A stretch of DNA of 64,000 bases, taken from Ariolimax columbianus. Taxonomy: Eukaryota > Mollusca > Gastropoda > Stylommatophora > Arionidae. Of this stretch, positions 11,105 through 22,245 are shown one piece after another; within the stretch, counting starts at the first letter, position 1, and each line of letters begins with the position of its first letter. Both the position numbers and the translations under genes were made by a program. The stretch is from positions 43,927,252-43,991,251 of the forward strand of contig JAVGWX010000006.1 of assembly GCA_036924085.1 (NCBI GenBank). The letters run 5' to 3'. A model generated the notes under the pieces. It was not told the DNA's origin, did no database searches, and worked only from the letters and a program-made list of their open reading frames with translations.

Positions 11105-11715
11105 GACTGCCCATTTGATTCGCTCCTCAACCATGTGTGGTTTTTATTGATGTGATCTTTGAGTCTACAATTACAGTGTTACAGTTTCCTCTTGGATAAC
11201 GTTCTGTATGTGCGTTTTTCCAATTGGACGAGATGTATTTCAACCGACATATTTTAGGATAAATTCCAACACAGAATACACAAGAGCGATTAAAAGCAAG
11301 TGGCAAAGATGAAAACGAGGTCGGAAAAAGAATATGGAAAGGTATGACTTTAAAGTGAACCTGTGAAGCCATGCTTGTGTGGACAGGGAGATAATAGAAA
11401 ATTCACAATGTGAAGGGAGACGTTTCCTGGAGAGGAATGTGCTACGCCAGGCGAAAAACGGCCCACGACACATTGATATTGTAGAAGGCATTGAGACAAA
11501 TCAGAAAGTCCCAACTGTCTCAATATACAACAATAACAATTACACTTCTGAGGTTAACTCGTCCAGACCGACATATCAATATCCTGACACAAACCGGAGT
11601 GATATGGCAGGAACTGCTCCAACAATATTCATTATTGATGCCACAATGACCTCTCAGGGCACAGGACTGATGATGACGATGAATACTAGTGAACTACTGT
11701 ATCTCACCCAGTGAG
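11105..11715 (+). repeat. dispersed ~500-600-bp repeat, copy 2
   Basis: This is the inverted partner of 190-720. On the plus strand it holds an open frame of 111 codons (11379-11714) that ends in an ATG-rich tail encoding MMTMN. The frame resembles no family I recognise, and the copy near 190-720 does not keep it open. It lies in intron 1, 60 bp after the donor. It is probably a retroposon with a trinucleotide tail, but the class is unknown. Confidence 0.55.
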
Positions 11716-12149
11716 ACAGATCTGTTGAGCCGCCACAAAACATCATGATTTAATCAAATAGAACTCAAATTTCGTTTGCTGTCTTGAAGTAAAAAAAATA
11801 ATGTGAATTTGTTCCGATCTGTGCCAAGTACTACCGTGTTGGATTTAATGACTTAACTTAGCCCATCTTTATCGCGTGCATTTGGACGATTATTTGAGAG
11901 CAAGTAAGAAGGTCACATACTGATATGGAATAACTGAAAACATGTAGTTGGTAGTTTCTAATTATGTCATTAAGTGGCAGAAACACTGGGCATTGTAATT
12001 ACTGTAGGAAACCGACGTTAGGTATCTTTGTGCGTTTCTTGGCTTTCTTTTGGTAAGGCGCCCAAGACAGAAGTATTCCTCAACGTCTTCCAAGCTTTTT
12101 TCATCGGTAATCACAGAATGACATTAGGCGAAACAATTGCGCATGACTT
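11716..12149. other. unassigned intron 1 sequence
   Basis: Nothing was recognised. Confidence 0.35.
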
Positions 12150-12360
12150 TGATCTTGGACATTCATTTCTTATCTTGCTCGATTTTTGCTATGCTGAGTA
12201 GATTAAAGATGGCTGCTGTAGTTCTTTCAGGGTTTTGCACCATGTCGTCCGCTAATAGAAGATGATTGATGGAAAAGTCTTCCCATTCGCATTGGCTGTT
12301 TCCTAATTCCACAAACGGGAAGAAAACATTTACTAGAAAGGATATCCCCAGCAAACTCAT
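12150..12360 (-). mobile_element. LINE reverse transcriptase fragment with ADD motif
   Basis: The minus-strand peptide contains INHLLLADDMVQNPE, the catalytic (F/Y/L)xxADD motif C of non-LTR reverse transcriptases, followed by sequence without other conserved blocks. About 65 codons are open. It is an isolated relic in intron 1. Confidence 0.55.
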
Positions 12361-12837
12361 TTTTCTGTTAGAATAACAAATGGGCGCTGGGATGGATGGA
12401 AGCTAGCACTGCAGATTGTGTAGCAGTTGGCAAGAATATTGAAGAAAGTCACGATCGACACTTTTTCCATTTGCGATGGTCAGACAAATTGTGGTCTTCA
12501 AAATGGAATGCTTTTTTGATAAAGTCTATGAGGGTAAAGAAAGTTATGCGTTGTTGATAACAATGTAACATTATTTGTCTCAGTATGTGTACACGCACGG
12601 AACAACTCAGTTATCCCGAAATATTTTCCTGTCGCATGGAGGCGCTAGCTCGCAGTTCAGATCGGGCATTGCTGAGAAGTACAGAAACATATCTATAAAT
12701 AATATAGAAATATAAGAAATAGAGAAAGATAGAATGAGTATAACAAAGAAAGTGCAAGGCAAAAATTAAACCGAGACAGCAACAATACAATTTGATAGTT
12801 ATTTTATCAATAGGAGATGATGGCTAGCGACATAGGA
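12361..12837. other. unassigned intron 1 sequence
   Basis: Nothing was recognised. Confidence 0.35.
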
Positions 12838-13008
12838 AGAGAGAGAGAGAGATAGAGAGAGAGAGAGAATAATAAACAGCGAATCAAAAGAAAATAAAAG
12901 AAAGAGAGAGAGAGATAGAAAGAGAACAGAAATTTGAAATAATAGAGAAATAGTGAGAGATGGAATAATAGATTAAAGAAAAAATAGTGAAAATAATACA
13001 AAGATAAT

Positions 13009-13062
<54 letters not shown>

Positions 13063-13069
13063 TATATAT

Positions 13070-13116
<47 letters not shown>

Positions 13117-13180
13117 CGGGTCGAAAATAGAGAAGGATATTGATAGAGAGAGTAGGAGAGAGAGCGAATGAGAGAAAGAA
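12838..13180. repeat. compound microsatellite GA / TA / GATA
   Basis: GA-rich runs (12838-12870 and 12900-12960) are followed by an unbroken TA tract (about 13012-13062), a short GATA stretch, and a GA tract at about 13080-13112. Open frames on the minus strand that encode only S, L, Y and I are by-products. Confidence 0.95.
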
Positions 13181-13329
13181 TAACATATATTTACTTGATG
13201 ATTGGAAGAGAATGTCGTTGTTTGTTTCATTGGTTACGCTCTGTAATGTATGTTCGTGCATTTCGTTTCATTATACGTTCGTATTTGTGTACAAAACGGA
13301 ACACATTGAATATGATTTTCGCACCATAA

Positions 13330-14329
13330 ATTCATATTGATTACATTGAGACTTATCGATTTATATATTTTGTTCATTTTAAGATGGAACTTTGGAAACA
13401 GTGATGAAATACATAAACGCTCAAATGAAGATGCACAAATGAGAGACAATATAAGCGATTGCTCCCTTAGAGCCGCAATAATGCGGAGATTACGCACTAG
13501 CTGTTAGGCCATTCATCTGTTCCCAGAGAACACACAATATCCCCACTGTAGTCACCCAGGTGTGTCTGTAACGGTCTCTTAAGAGAGTTGTGTATGGGAC
13601 TAATAAATTTCATCATCTGAAATTAAATACAACACTGCATAAGAACGTACGATTTAGTTCGGTACAGGCTAAGTGTAATGGGCGTTATACGTTTTGTAAG
13701 TAACGAAGTAGGGACAAGAAATAGTGTTTAGTGTTCGTTTGAGAATGCATGGCGCTGTGCTGGGTATTAGGACAGAACTTCAAGCGATGGAAGAAAAGAT
13801 TACATTGATTTTGTTTTATAAGAGACGTTTTATTGAGCTTCTATAAATCCTCACGACAGAACTCAGAGATGGGAATACACGATATGTCTATAGTATGTTT
13901 CTAGTAGGAAATGTGTTGAAGGATTACAGCTGTTGAAGTATGAAGGGTTATTTTATAGTGTAACTTAGAGACGGGGGTGTAGGCTAGATTGATGGATTGA
14001 ATGTGAGATGAATGGAATGGATAAATGGATGGATGCTAGAAAAATGAATCGACGGATGGGCATAGGGATTGATAGAAGAAGGGATTGAAGGAAAGATGAG
14101 TGTAACAAGGGCTGGATTGATCGTTCAACGATTTGATTGAAGGATAGACGGAAGAGAGAGACTGAGAGAGAGAGAGACAGAGAGAGAGTGGGTTAATTGG
14201 GGGATTAAAATTATAAACGAGCGTGTCCACTAACAAGCAGGTAAATAAATGGCCTAGATGTCAGAAAGGCATGCTGACATGCGCATACGTAAGTGTATAC
14301 TCCATCTGGAGTATACAGGTCAATATACA
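13330..14329. other. unassigned intron 1 sequence, GGAT-rich near the end
   Basis: No gene was recognised. From about 13980 to 14110 the sequence is enriched in GGAT/GATT tetranucleotides (GGATAAATGGATGGATG), and a GA tract lies at 14154-14190. Confidence 0.5.
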
Positions 14330-14855
14330 ATTTCTTAACTAACAGACGGAGTTATACATGGGGATTAACTTATTGACTGGCGGAATAGTGACAGATGGAG
14401 ACTTACTTTTTTACTGGTAGATTGGGTGATAGATGGAGAGTGACTTATTGAAAGGCGTACTGAGTAATAGGTGGAGAGTGACTTATTGAAAGGCGTACTG
14501 TGTGATAGATGGAGAGTGACTTTTTGACTCACGAACTGGGTGACATATATAAACTACCTTATTGACTGGCGGACTGGGTGATAGATAGAGACTAACTTAT
14601 TGACTGGCGGACTGGCTGATAGATAGAGACTAACTTATTGACTGGCGGACTGGCTGATAGATAGAGACTAACTTATTGACTGGCGGACTGGCTGATAGAT
14701 AGAGACTAACTTATTGACTGGCGGACTGGCTGATAGATAGAGACTAACTTATTGACTGGCGGACTGGCTGATAGATAGAGACTAACTTATTGGCTGGCGG
14801 ACTGGCTTACAGATAGAGACTAACTTATTGACTGGCGGACTGGGTGAATTTATAG
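14330..14855 (+). repeat. 38-bp minisatellite, about 13 units
   Basis: The 38-bp unit contains ACTTATTGACTGGCGGACTG and then a GATAGATAGAGA segment. Units from 14591 on are nearly identical and evenly spaced (14591, 14629, and so on). Units before ~14560 are diverged. The array runs directly into the LINE fragment at 14865. Confidence 0.95.
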
Positions 14856-14864
14856 AGACTTTTT

Positions 14865-15500
14865 TCTGCCATGATGTGGAATTCCTACAGCGATTTCGAC
14901 GTCAGAGTTGGGGTTCATTACCGTACTTACGGTTGGCTATTCAATCTGATAAGGTTCAAATCCAAAACCAAAATCCACAATATATACGTGATTTTCTTTA
15001 TGCGGACGACTGTGCCTCGAATTCCAATACGGCGGTTGGCATGCAGGAATGTATGGATCGGTTCACCACAGCTTGTGAAAACTTCGACCTCACCATCTCT
15101 ACCACAAAAACAGAGTTCCTATATCAACCGACTACAAATATTGCCTATTCAGAGTCTTCAATCACGATACACGGCCACTGTTTAACAAATTCACGTACCT
15201 TGGCAGTACTGTATCCTAAGTTATTCACTTGGATGATGAGATGAATATAAGAATAGCTAGGGCGAATGTCGCAATTTTTGGACTTTATACTAAGATGGGT
15301 TAGGCGAGGGATCAGGACTCAAACAAAAATAAAGGTATACGCTGCAATTCATCTACCATCCCTCTTAAATGCATGTGAGACCTGGACTGCCTGTATTCGT
15401 CATGTCAGGAAATTAAACCACTTCCACATGCACTGCCTGCGAAAACTGCTGAGGATTAGATGGCAGGAATCGTGTCAAATACAGATGTATTAGCTCGATC
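14865..15500 (+). mobile_element. LINE fragment with reverse transcriptase ADD motif
   Basis: The peptide includes RDFLYADDCASNSNTAVGM (palm motif C), then FTTACENFDLTISTTKTEF. After a stop at about 15241 there is RRGIRTQTKIKVYAAI, CETWTACIRHVRKLNHFHMH and LRKLLRIRWQE. This is the same type of element as the one at 23475. There are several stops and frameshifts, and both the 5' half and the 3' end are missing. Confidence 0.9.
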
Positions 15501-15749
15501 AGGCATGTCCAGTATACATAACATGATATGTGCAGCACATCAGAGACGGCTAGCTATATGGCACGCATGTTAGATCAACGTCTACCAATATGTATGTCCC
15601 TAGTACAGCATAGCCTGCGTGCCATAATTCAAAGCATACATCTCACAGTACAAGTCTGAGCTGACGTCATCATCTCTTGCGATAGACAACTATTATCGCA
15701 ATGTACACCATTGAGTACAAGTCTGTTTTTGTTCACATTTAAGCTTGCA
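15501..15749. other. unassigned intron 1 sequence
   Basis: Nothing was recognised. Confidence 0.3.
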
Positions 15750-16090
15750 CCTGGGGAGGAAGAATAACGTCTGATCAGGCACAAAATACTAATTAGACAT
15801 GTTAGTCAGGGTAAGGCATAGTATACTGACCAATACCCTAACCTGGACTTTCTCGTAGCCCTCCATGGAAACGGGCTGTTTTACATTGCAGCTTGGCTAG
15901 CGAGGTCAGGGATCGTCGTGATACCCGTAGTAGTGAACGGCACAAAGATGAAGCCAAGCATACCACAGCCGCATGGATGACCTCGATCTACCTTCATCGG
16001 CACCCTAGGGATGTGAGGAAAGCTACTGCAACCCGCCACTTAACGTCCTTTTTCAGGGTGTTCATTGTGGGCATTCGAAATAACAACAAG
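15750..16090 (-). repeat. dispersed family A, copy 2
   Basis: A complete-looking minus-strand copy. It runs from CTGGGGAGGAAGAATAACG (the 3' end of the element) through GTAGTGAACGGCACAAAGATG to GGATGTGAGGAAAGCTACTG and a short AACAACAA end. It stops about 60 bp before the receptor exon at 16152. Confidence 0.85.
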
Positions 16091-16151
16091 CTTACACATA
16101 TTGTATTGTATAAAATATAGATTTGATGATATATTACTTGTTGTTTTCCAG

Positions 16152-16344
16152 CGCTGATACAAGGCTAGAGGAGAAGAGAGAAGCCCTCTGTGTGCTTTCC
16201 AGTAACGGTGACGTAGTATGGATACCCCAGGCTGTCTTCAAAAGCTCGTGCTCCATAGACATCAGGCACTTCCCATTTGACGTGCAGACCTGCCAATTGA
16301 AATTTGGGTCGTGGACTTACGACGGCTCAAAACTGGATCTTCAG
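16152..16344 (+). CDS. nAChR subunit exon: Cys-loop and loop B
   Basis: The first base completes the Tyr codon from 11045, giving LYNYADTRLEE. The Cys-loop [15 protein letters not shown] has 13 residues between cysteines and the family FPFD motif. It is followed by FGSWTYDG, whose Trp is the loop B aromatic of the agonist site. The acceptor is TTGTTTTCCAG ending at 16151 and the donor is GTGTTT at 16345, which lacks the usual A at +3. The exon ends on a codon boundary (LDLQ). The region forms the signature disulphide loop that couples agonist binding to the pore. Confidence 0.96.
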
Positions 16345-16835
16345 GTGTTTTATATTGTGTTTTGAAAATCCGTATCTCGTTGTTTTATTGTTTATTTGAG
16401 ATACGGAACAATCCAAATTGTATTCTGATACAAAAGATTCGGTCTGTTTCAAGTCTTATTTAGTTTGAAAAAAAGGTTCTTATGATCAACATCGATTTTT
16501 AACAATTATTCTGTCCTATTTAATTAACCTCTGCAAGCTTCTCAATTAACTGATCGACGTGAATAGTCTTTCTCCTCTCTATACCTACAGTTCAGCTAAC
16601 ATGTGCTTCCACCCTTCTAAATACCGCTATTTACTACAATGACCAACTGTACCATTATTGGATCCCACTTCTGCCACATAACTGACTGATACTATTACAT
16701 GTGTTTTAATTTCTTATGAATGCCATCAAGACATGGGTTTAACTGGAATGCATGCTAGTCTGCAACTTACACTTGTGTCCACGAAGAAGTGTTGTTGTTT
16801 TTTTTTCCATTTAGTAGCGGGTTGTTATATTACAA
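16345..16835. other. unassigned intron 2 sequence
   Basis: No repeat or exon was recognised. Confidence 0.3.
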
Positions 16836-16980
16836 ATATTAAAGGCGTACAGATGGAGATGGTGTCGAGACACATTTTGACGGAGTGTACCAACCTGGCA
16901 TGTAATGGAGACACCTGGAGATCCATTACCGTCAACCTCCGATTTTAAAACGGTACTTAATGATGATGATGAGCGGGTTA
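16836..16980 (+). mobile_element. probable LINE 3' end with ATG tail
   Basis: The peptide SRHILTECTNLACNGD resembles the HIL.EC(T/P).. segment at the C-terminus of RNase H-bearing LINEs. It is followed within ~60 bp by GATGATGATGA, a trinucleotide tail. This is a short fragment and the assignment is tentative. Confidence 0.45.
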
Positions 16981-17099
16981 CAATTACTCTCCTCGCATCC
17001 GAATGCGTATTGAAAAATGTGGACGTCTATTCTCCTGGCTGTAGTGCAATAAAAGGCTTTTTCTGTAGGCTAATCATTCTGGGGAGCACGACGTCGATA

Positions 17100-17215
17100 T
17101 CCACCTCGTTATCCAGATTACCGCACAGCAGGCTGTTTCTCGGAGAAACGCTAAGAAATGTGGTGAGAGCCTTGGTCAGCATGTCTCATCTGATCATTAA
17201 CAAAATAGTCTGTCT
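17100..17215 (+). repeat. dispersed family A, partial diverged copy
   Basis: GCAGGCTGTTTCTCGGAGAAA, then GTGAGAGCCTTGGTCAGCATGTC and CTGATCATTAACAAAATAG, match the 3' third of family A in order. The 5' two-thirds are missing. Confidence 0.5.
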
Positions 17216-17227
17216 TGAGTGGTGTTA

Positions 17228-17640
17228 GTCATCTGACCATGTCACGCCACTGTCCTCTGGTAGTCAGTCTGGAGACTATTATTGTCGTCTTCTGACCATG
17301 TCACGCCACTGTCCTCTGGTAGTCAGTCTGGAGACTATTATTGTCGTCTTCTGACTATGTCACGCCACTGTCCTCTGGTAGTCAGTCTGGAGACTGGTAT
17401 TGTCGTCTTCTGACCATGTCACACCAATGCCCTCCGGGAGTCAGTCCGGAGACTGGTATTGACGTCTTCTGTTCATGTTACGCCAATGCCCTCTGTTCCT
17501 AGCAGATTTCTTCAGCCCAGTATAAGTCTGCACCGTAATGCTCCTGTACGCATGTGTGATGTAATTGTTTCTTGGACGACCTTCTCTTCTGTTCCACTGA
17601 ATTTTGCCTTCTAGTATTTTCAATAGTAATTGTGTTTGAT
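17228..17640 (-). mobile_element. LINE 3' coding end whose last ~20 codons are tandemly repeated (59-bp unit)
   Basis: On the minus strand 17441-17623 encodes KILEGKIQWNRREGRPRN, then LKKSARNRGHWRNMNRRRQ, the basic C-terminus of a LINE ORF2. The segment encoding the last of these residues plus flank is repeated with an exact 59-bp period (unit marks at 17234, 17293, 17352, 17411 and 17470). Because 59 is not a multiple of three, the repeats do not keep frame. The array is therefore a LINE-derived minisatellite. Confidence 0.85.
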
Positions 17641-18170
17641 TTATGGTTTATCTCTCTGGATTCTACTAGTGAAAGCACGCCTCTTTCCCCCCAGACCGAA
17701 GTCCTTCATGCGATATCAAGACGTATTGGTTGATCAATGGATGCGACTATACATCTGTTTGTAATATGTTGTCATGCGTGTTCTACTGTGACAATTTTGC
17801 ATACACTAATGTTGTCAACCGTTTCTGTATGTGGAGAAGTGGTGATTAATCGCGTGATTGCAAAACCGAATTCGCAATCGTTGGTATCGATGTCTCATTT
17901 AATGACCAAGCCAAGACAACGTACCTTTTTGTATACTCACCATTAGTTCGCTATCTGATTATATATATGTAATACTTGTTCGTTTGAAACCCCACCCTTT
18001 GTAATCTTACGATATTACTATATCTAAAAGCTTCTAAAGTCTTTTAACCATTTTCAATTGAATCTTGTATATGTCGCTGCTTCATTTTACATAAGTAACG
18101 CAATAAATGTGTTCCAACCTTACCATTGTGCCAATATTTGATGGACACATGTATCGAGTTGCTTGTAAAA
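17641..18170. other. unassigned intron 2 sequence
   Basis: Nothing is recognised except faint family A-like phrases near 17825-17900. Confidence 0.3.
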
Positions 18171-18174
18171 GATA

Positions 18175-18752
18175 TTTGTTATGTTTATCGACTCATAGTC
18201 CATGTTTTATGTCATGTTTTATGTCAACAGTTCTACTACATATACTTTCTATGTTCATTGACTCATAGTCCATGTTTTCTGTCAACAGTTCTACTACATA
18301 TACTTGTTATGTTCATTGACTCATAGTCCATGTTTTCTGTCAACAGTTCTACTACAGATACTTGTTATGTTCATTGACTCATAGTCCATGTTTTCTGTCA
18401 ACAGTTCTACTACAGATACTTGTTATGTTCATTGACTCATAGTCCATGTTTTCTGTCAACAGTTCTACTACAGATACTTGTTATGTTCATTGACTCATAG
18501 TCCATGTTTTCTGTCAACAGTTCTACTACAGATACTTGTTATGTTCATTGACTCATAGTCCATGTTTTCTGTCAACAGTTCTACTACAGATACTTGTTAT
18601 GTTCATTGACTCATAGTCCATGTTTTCTGTCAACAGTTCTACTACATATACTTGTTATGTACATTCACTCATAGTCCACGTTTTCTGTCAACCGTTCTAC
18701 TACATATACTTGTTATGCTCATTGACTTATAGCCCATGTGTTATGTCAACAG
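18175..18752 (+). repeat. 58-bp minisatellite that contains the splice acceptor of the next exon
   Basis: The unit (58 bp) carries CATGTTTTCTGTCAACAG followed by TTCTACTACAG. The G of the CAACAG acceptor-like sequence lies at 18230, 18288, 18346, 18404, 18462, 18520, 18578 and 18636. At 18694 the unit reads CAACCG. The real acceptor G is at 18752, exactly in phase. The first bases of the exon (TTTCACTACAG) are also present in each unit in slightly changed form. The array is thus a tandem duplication of the intron-exon border. Confidence 0.95.
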
Positions 18753-19017
18753 TTTCACTACAGCGAAGTGTCGGGCTTTGAAATGAATGACTACATCCTA
18801 AGCAACGAGTGGGATATAGAAGAATCCACAGCCACACGAAACGTCAAGTATTATCCATGTTGCCCTGAACCTTACGTTGATCTCGTGTTCAAGCTGGTCA
18901 TACGGCGCAAGGTGGCCTTCTATAACTACATACTTATTCTGCCATGCGTGTTGCTGTCCAGCCTTACCTTAGTGTTGTTTTGGCTGCCTCCAGAGTCCCC
19001 AGCAAAGATGCAACTAG
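18753..19017 (+). CDS. nAChR subunit exon: loop C, M1 and start of M2
   Basis: This encodes loop F/C with VKYYPCCPEPYVDL; the adjacent cysteines and flanking tyrosines are the alpha-subunit agonist-site signature. M1 follows (FYNYILILPCVLL.. to LVLFWLPP), with its family proline. Then comes the M1-M2 linker ESPAKMQL. The residues at M2 positions -2', -1' and 0' are P, A, K instead of G, E, K. The donor GTGAGT is at 19018. The exon starts at a codon boundary and ends after one base of a Gly codon. Its acceptor is the last copy of the 58-bp array. Confidence 0.97.
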
Positions 19018-19094
19018 GTGAGTGTAACCTCTTTGAAGTGTTTTATTTATTCAGAAGCTATTCGTGATATGTGCTTCACTTTGACGATTCTTAA

Positions 19095-19365
19095 AAGTTG
19101 TTCTGGATATGCGTGTCGGATAAGTGTAGTGGTAGGGCACTCGCTTTTCAAGGTTACGGTACGGAGTCTAACTCTCGACACCGACACGCTTCAGTTGACC
19201 CATCTGTACTTGAGGTCATTTGTAAATGGCTACCTGACCAACGTATAGGGAAGGAGAGGCAGCGACGAAGGGAACCAACCACCCCACCTCACACACGCTG
19301 TGGCTTAGTACACTTGAAGTCTTAAACACGTCATCCTCATCGGCATTATACTGTGGGACTTATTT
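19095..19365 (+). mobile_element. tRNA-derived SINE, family E
   Basis: A-box-like GTGTAGTGGTAGGGCACTCGC near 19125 and a weak B box (ACGGAGTCTAACTCTCGAC). The body runs through AATGGCTACCTGACC, GAGGCAGCGACGAAGGGAA and CACACACGCTGTGGCTTAGT. Related minus-strand pieces occur near 6075, 28560, 50470 and 53300. It lies 78 bp after the donor of the M1 exon. Confidence 0.75.
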
Positions 19366-19369
19366 TATG

Positions 19370-20020
19370 TTATGGACATGCAGTTCCTCTTGTCATCTTC
19401 TGGGTCATATTGGCTCTGTTGCTGTGATGGGCTTTTCAGCTGGCGAGCAACCCACAGAGGGGGTAACAGTGTGACCCCGACCAATTCCCTACCCCCTACC
19501 CCACCCGCTAGATCAATTTTCTATGGGCTAAGATATTGCACCTCCACCTTGTTTCCTGTTGGACGGCGTAGACGTGAGGTGAGGTGGTGGAGTGGGGGGG
19601 GGGGGGGAGACGTGGTTTGTCAGTATGTCTCACCTTCCCCTTACAATATCGACAAAGCATCTACCATATTTTGTTTTTTTAAATTGGGCCAACACAAGAA
19701 CCTAGCTGTTCACACTGCCCTCGTCGTCGACACGAGATATTGAACAATGTGCTGTAGGTATGCCGATGACTCGTTACATAACGAAACATATACTACCACG
19801 CTTCTCAGCAGCGACTGCCATCGTAAACGGGACAAAGCATCCAACGGGAAACATCAGCACAATTGAGACAGTAACTGTGACAGAACGACAGACTTGTAAA
19901 AATAGTTAAAAGACCACCCATTTTACGAGGCGAAGTCAGTAAATTGGTCACGAATCGCTATTATTAACGCAAATAATGAGAATTGAACTTGAAAACGCGA
20001 TATTATTACATTTTTATTGC
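19370..20020. other. unassigned intron 3 sequence with a G14 run
   Basis: No gene was recognised. An uninterrupted run of 14 G lies at 19594-19607. Confidence 0.4.
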
Positions 20021-20024
20021 TCTT

Positions 20025-20210
20025 TATTTGCCAACATAATTTGTTACCAACAGTGATACACTTATCCCATCGGTGTATCAGTGTACCAACACAACCAGTA
20101 TAGAAGTCTTTTATTTGCTGTCTCGCGAACATTTGCACTTCACTTCCAACCTCTTCATTATTCCCAGAATGTTTCCTCTCAAGATGGGAATAATTAATGT
20201 ATGTTAAGCC
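20025..20210 (-). mobile_element. mariner transposase C-terminus, relic
   Basis: The minus-strand peptide QQIKDFYTGCVGTLIHRWDK, followed by CITVGN, matches the C-terminal region of mariner-type transposases (FY..GI..L..RW.KCI...GDY). It is preceded by HLERKHSGNNEEV. Only the last ~50 codons are recognisable and no catalytic aspartate is present. Confidence 0.75.
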
Positions 20211-20354
20211 ATGCGAACACCCTTTTGCAGTTCCTGCACTGCATGTTGCTAATCACCTGTCAGCACGAAGCATCTCCTCTTCCCACTGCACAGCTGCTTC
20301 TAACTGAATCTTGACAGGACGTACAGGTCGGAATTCATCAGCAATTTTTGAACG
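20211..20354. other. unassigned segment between mariner and LINE relics
   Basis: The minus strand reads SKIADEFRPVRPVKIQLEAA in one frame. This may be the extreme 3' end of the adjacent LINE, but I cannot confirm it. Confidence 0.3.
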
Positions 20355-21045
20355 TCATTGAAACATGTCTATCGACCCAATAATGAGCCGCCTTACGTGA
20401 CACATGAGCTGTCCATAGAGAATATATGTGGGGATGCGACCATCTTCCATGTTTCGAGCATGACCAAGCGACCACTGTCTTCGCTGCCTAAGGAGGGTGT
20501 GCATACTTGGGAGGCAGGTGCGAGAATGCACCTCTACATTTATCCCCTTATCTCTCCATGAGACGCCAAGGGTGGTTCTAAGGCGTAGTGGGTGAAAAGT
20601 GTTGAGCCTATGCTCTTGTTCGGTATAGGTTGTCCACGTTTCTCTGCCATATAGAAGCGTAGTGACGACACAAGCATTGTACACCATGGCGTTGGGTTTG
20701 GCTGTAAGTTTGAAGTTTTCCCAAATACGCGTTATGAGATGGCAAAATATGGCAGCAGATATATTGCCAATGCGAATGCCTATTTCGGAATCAAGAGAGA
20801 GCGCATGGTTTATGAGGCACCGTCGGTAAATGAACTGGTCAACAGTTGACAATTTGTAGTTACCGATGGTGATTGTTGGGGTGGCATCGGTATCGTGTCC
20901 CAGTGCATTTGTTTGATTAAAGCTTATTGTGAGGTTAAAATCTTTTACACGCCTGGGCGAAGCGATTTATCAATCTTTGGAGTTCCTGCTGACTGCAAAT
21001 AACAATTGCAGCGTCATCAGCAAATAACATGTCCTTGACAGTAAC
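20355..21045 (-). mobile_element. LINE fragment from ADD motif to C-terminus
   Basis: The minus strand begins with MLFADDAAIVICSQQELQRL (reverse transcriptase motif C, about 20980-21035). It continues through SALDSEIG-like and ISAA..LITRIWEN segments, TTLLYGRETWTTYTEQE, and ends with HARNMEDGRIPTYILYGQL. A frameshift separates the ADD part from the 165-codon open frame (20355-20852). The element is dead and 5' truncated. Confidence 0.9.
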
Positions 21046-21099
21046 TTGCCCCATCTTACTGACTTACCCGTGTACTCATTAATTCATTAAATCATTCAT

Positions 21100-21690
21100 A
21101 GGCGTCTCAGCCTTTGCAGACCATGCGCGTGGCACCCTGTGAGTAGCCTCTCAGAGCGCAAGCCTGGGTGCTGAATATGGAGACCCTGGGCTGCCCAAAC
21201 TGCAGGATCTCCCTCTCGGCCTCGCTGGTGTAATCCAAAGGAATGCAAAGCATGACAATATGGCACCAGCTCAGCTGCAGGAGCTGCCGGATTGAGTTCG
21301 CAATTTTGAAACCATCCACCTTAGGTGCTACCACTCCAGATTTTCTGTTGAGTTTAGTCCCGTAGGCCTACCCTCTCCCGAGGTTTCCTCAAAGCAGTGG
21401 AGTCGTTGCCCGCAGATGCTTGTTAATCGAGACATCCGATGATACTCTCATCGTCCCAAGACTAGCCAGCACTCTCTGTGACTTGTGAGTTTAAAACCAG
21501 AGATCCTCCTCTCCAAGGCGAACTGCCTGAATAGGCTAACGAGCTTCGTGTAGCCGGACTTAGAGTCAGAATCTACCTTCTCTTAGACTAGCTGTCAATC
21601 AAGGCTAATGAGCCAAATTTGCCCGTCCAGTTATACCGCCGGTTACTCGGTCGCGCCTAACAGCAGGCTGTGTAAGAAACAAATGGCCCC
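21100..21690 (-). other. GC-richer block, possible LINE 5' region
   Basis: It is noticeably richer in GC than its surroundings, with sharp composition edges. A 75-codon minus-strand frame (21107-21334) has a peptide-like stretch IANSIRQLLQLSWCHIVML but no domain I can name. It may be the upstream part of a non-LTR element or another old repeat. No second copy is visible in the window. Confidence 0.35.
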
Positions 21691-22186
21691 TCATGAAGGT
21701 GCTGCTGGGGATACAATAGTGTAGGAGAGGCCATTGGCATGGCAACTCCCGAACAGCAAGCCGAACAGTGAATCCAGCGGCGATCTCTACACCTGAAAAT
21801 GAGAGGCTATATCAGAGGCTTCATTTTCCTTTAACAAGCAGAACGTCCAGCCCAGACTTCGCTAAACCCTCGCTACCATTGTACTAATGTACTACTAACT
21901 ATCACTACACTGTGCATTTCATTACTGAAGTCATCAGTAGAATCTATAAGGCTGAGAAATAAAGATCGCTTACACTCTGTAGTCTTCACACATAGTACAG
22001 TATATATTTATATTTTACCTAAAGTAGATAACGCTGGTGTTCAGTTTGACAGACCTATTATTCTTTCGCTTCTCCACGTACGGAAAGCAACGGCAACATA
22101 CAGTACTGCACACTTGCCAAGAAACGTAAAATAGCCAAATAGGTTGGCAGTTGTTTAAAGCGACTTTCTGCAAAAAGACATAACCT
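21691..22186. other. unassigned intron 3 sequence
   Basis: Nothing was recognised. Confidence 0.3.
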
Positions 22187-22245
22187 ACCTTAACGTCTTT
22201 ATACTGGTCTAGAAGATTCTACTGAGTCTGTATACAACGTGTTTT
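22187..22245 (-). mobile_element. LINE 3' tail fragment
   Basis: CTTTATACTGGTCTAGAAG, then CTGAGTCTGTATACAA, matches the start of the LINE end at 33185 in order and orientation. Only the tail is present. Confidence 0.5.

Noticed and set aside
12884..13261. Minus-strand S/L/Y/I-rich frames
   Set aside because: Translation of GA and TA microsatellites.
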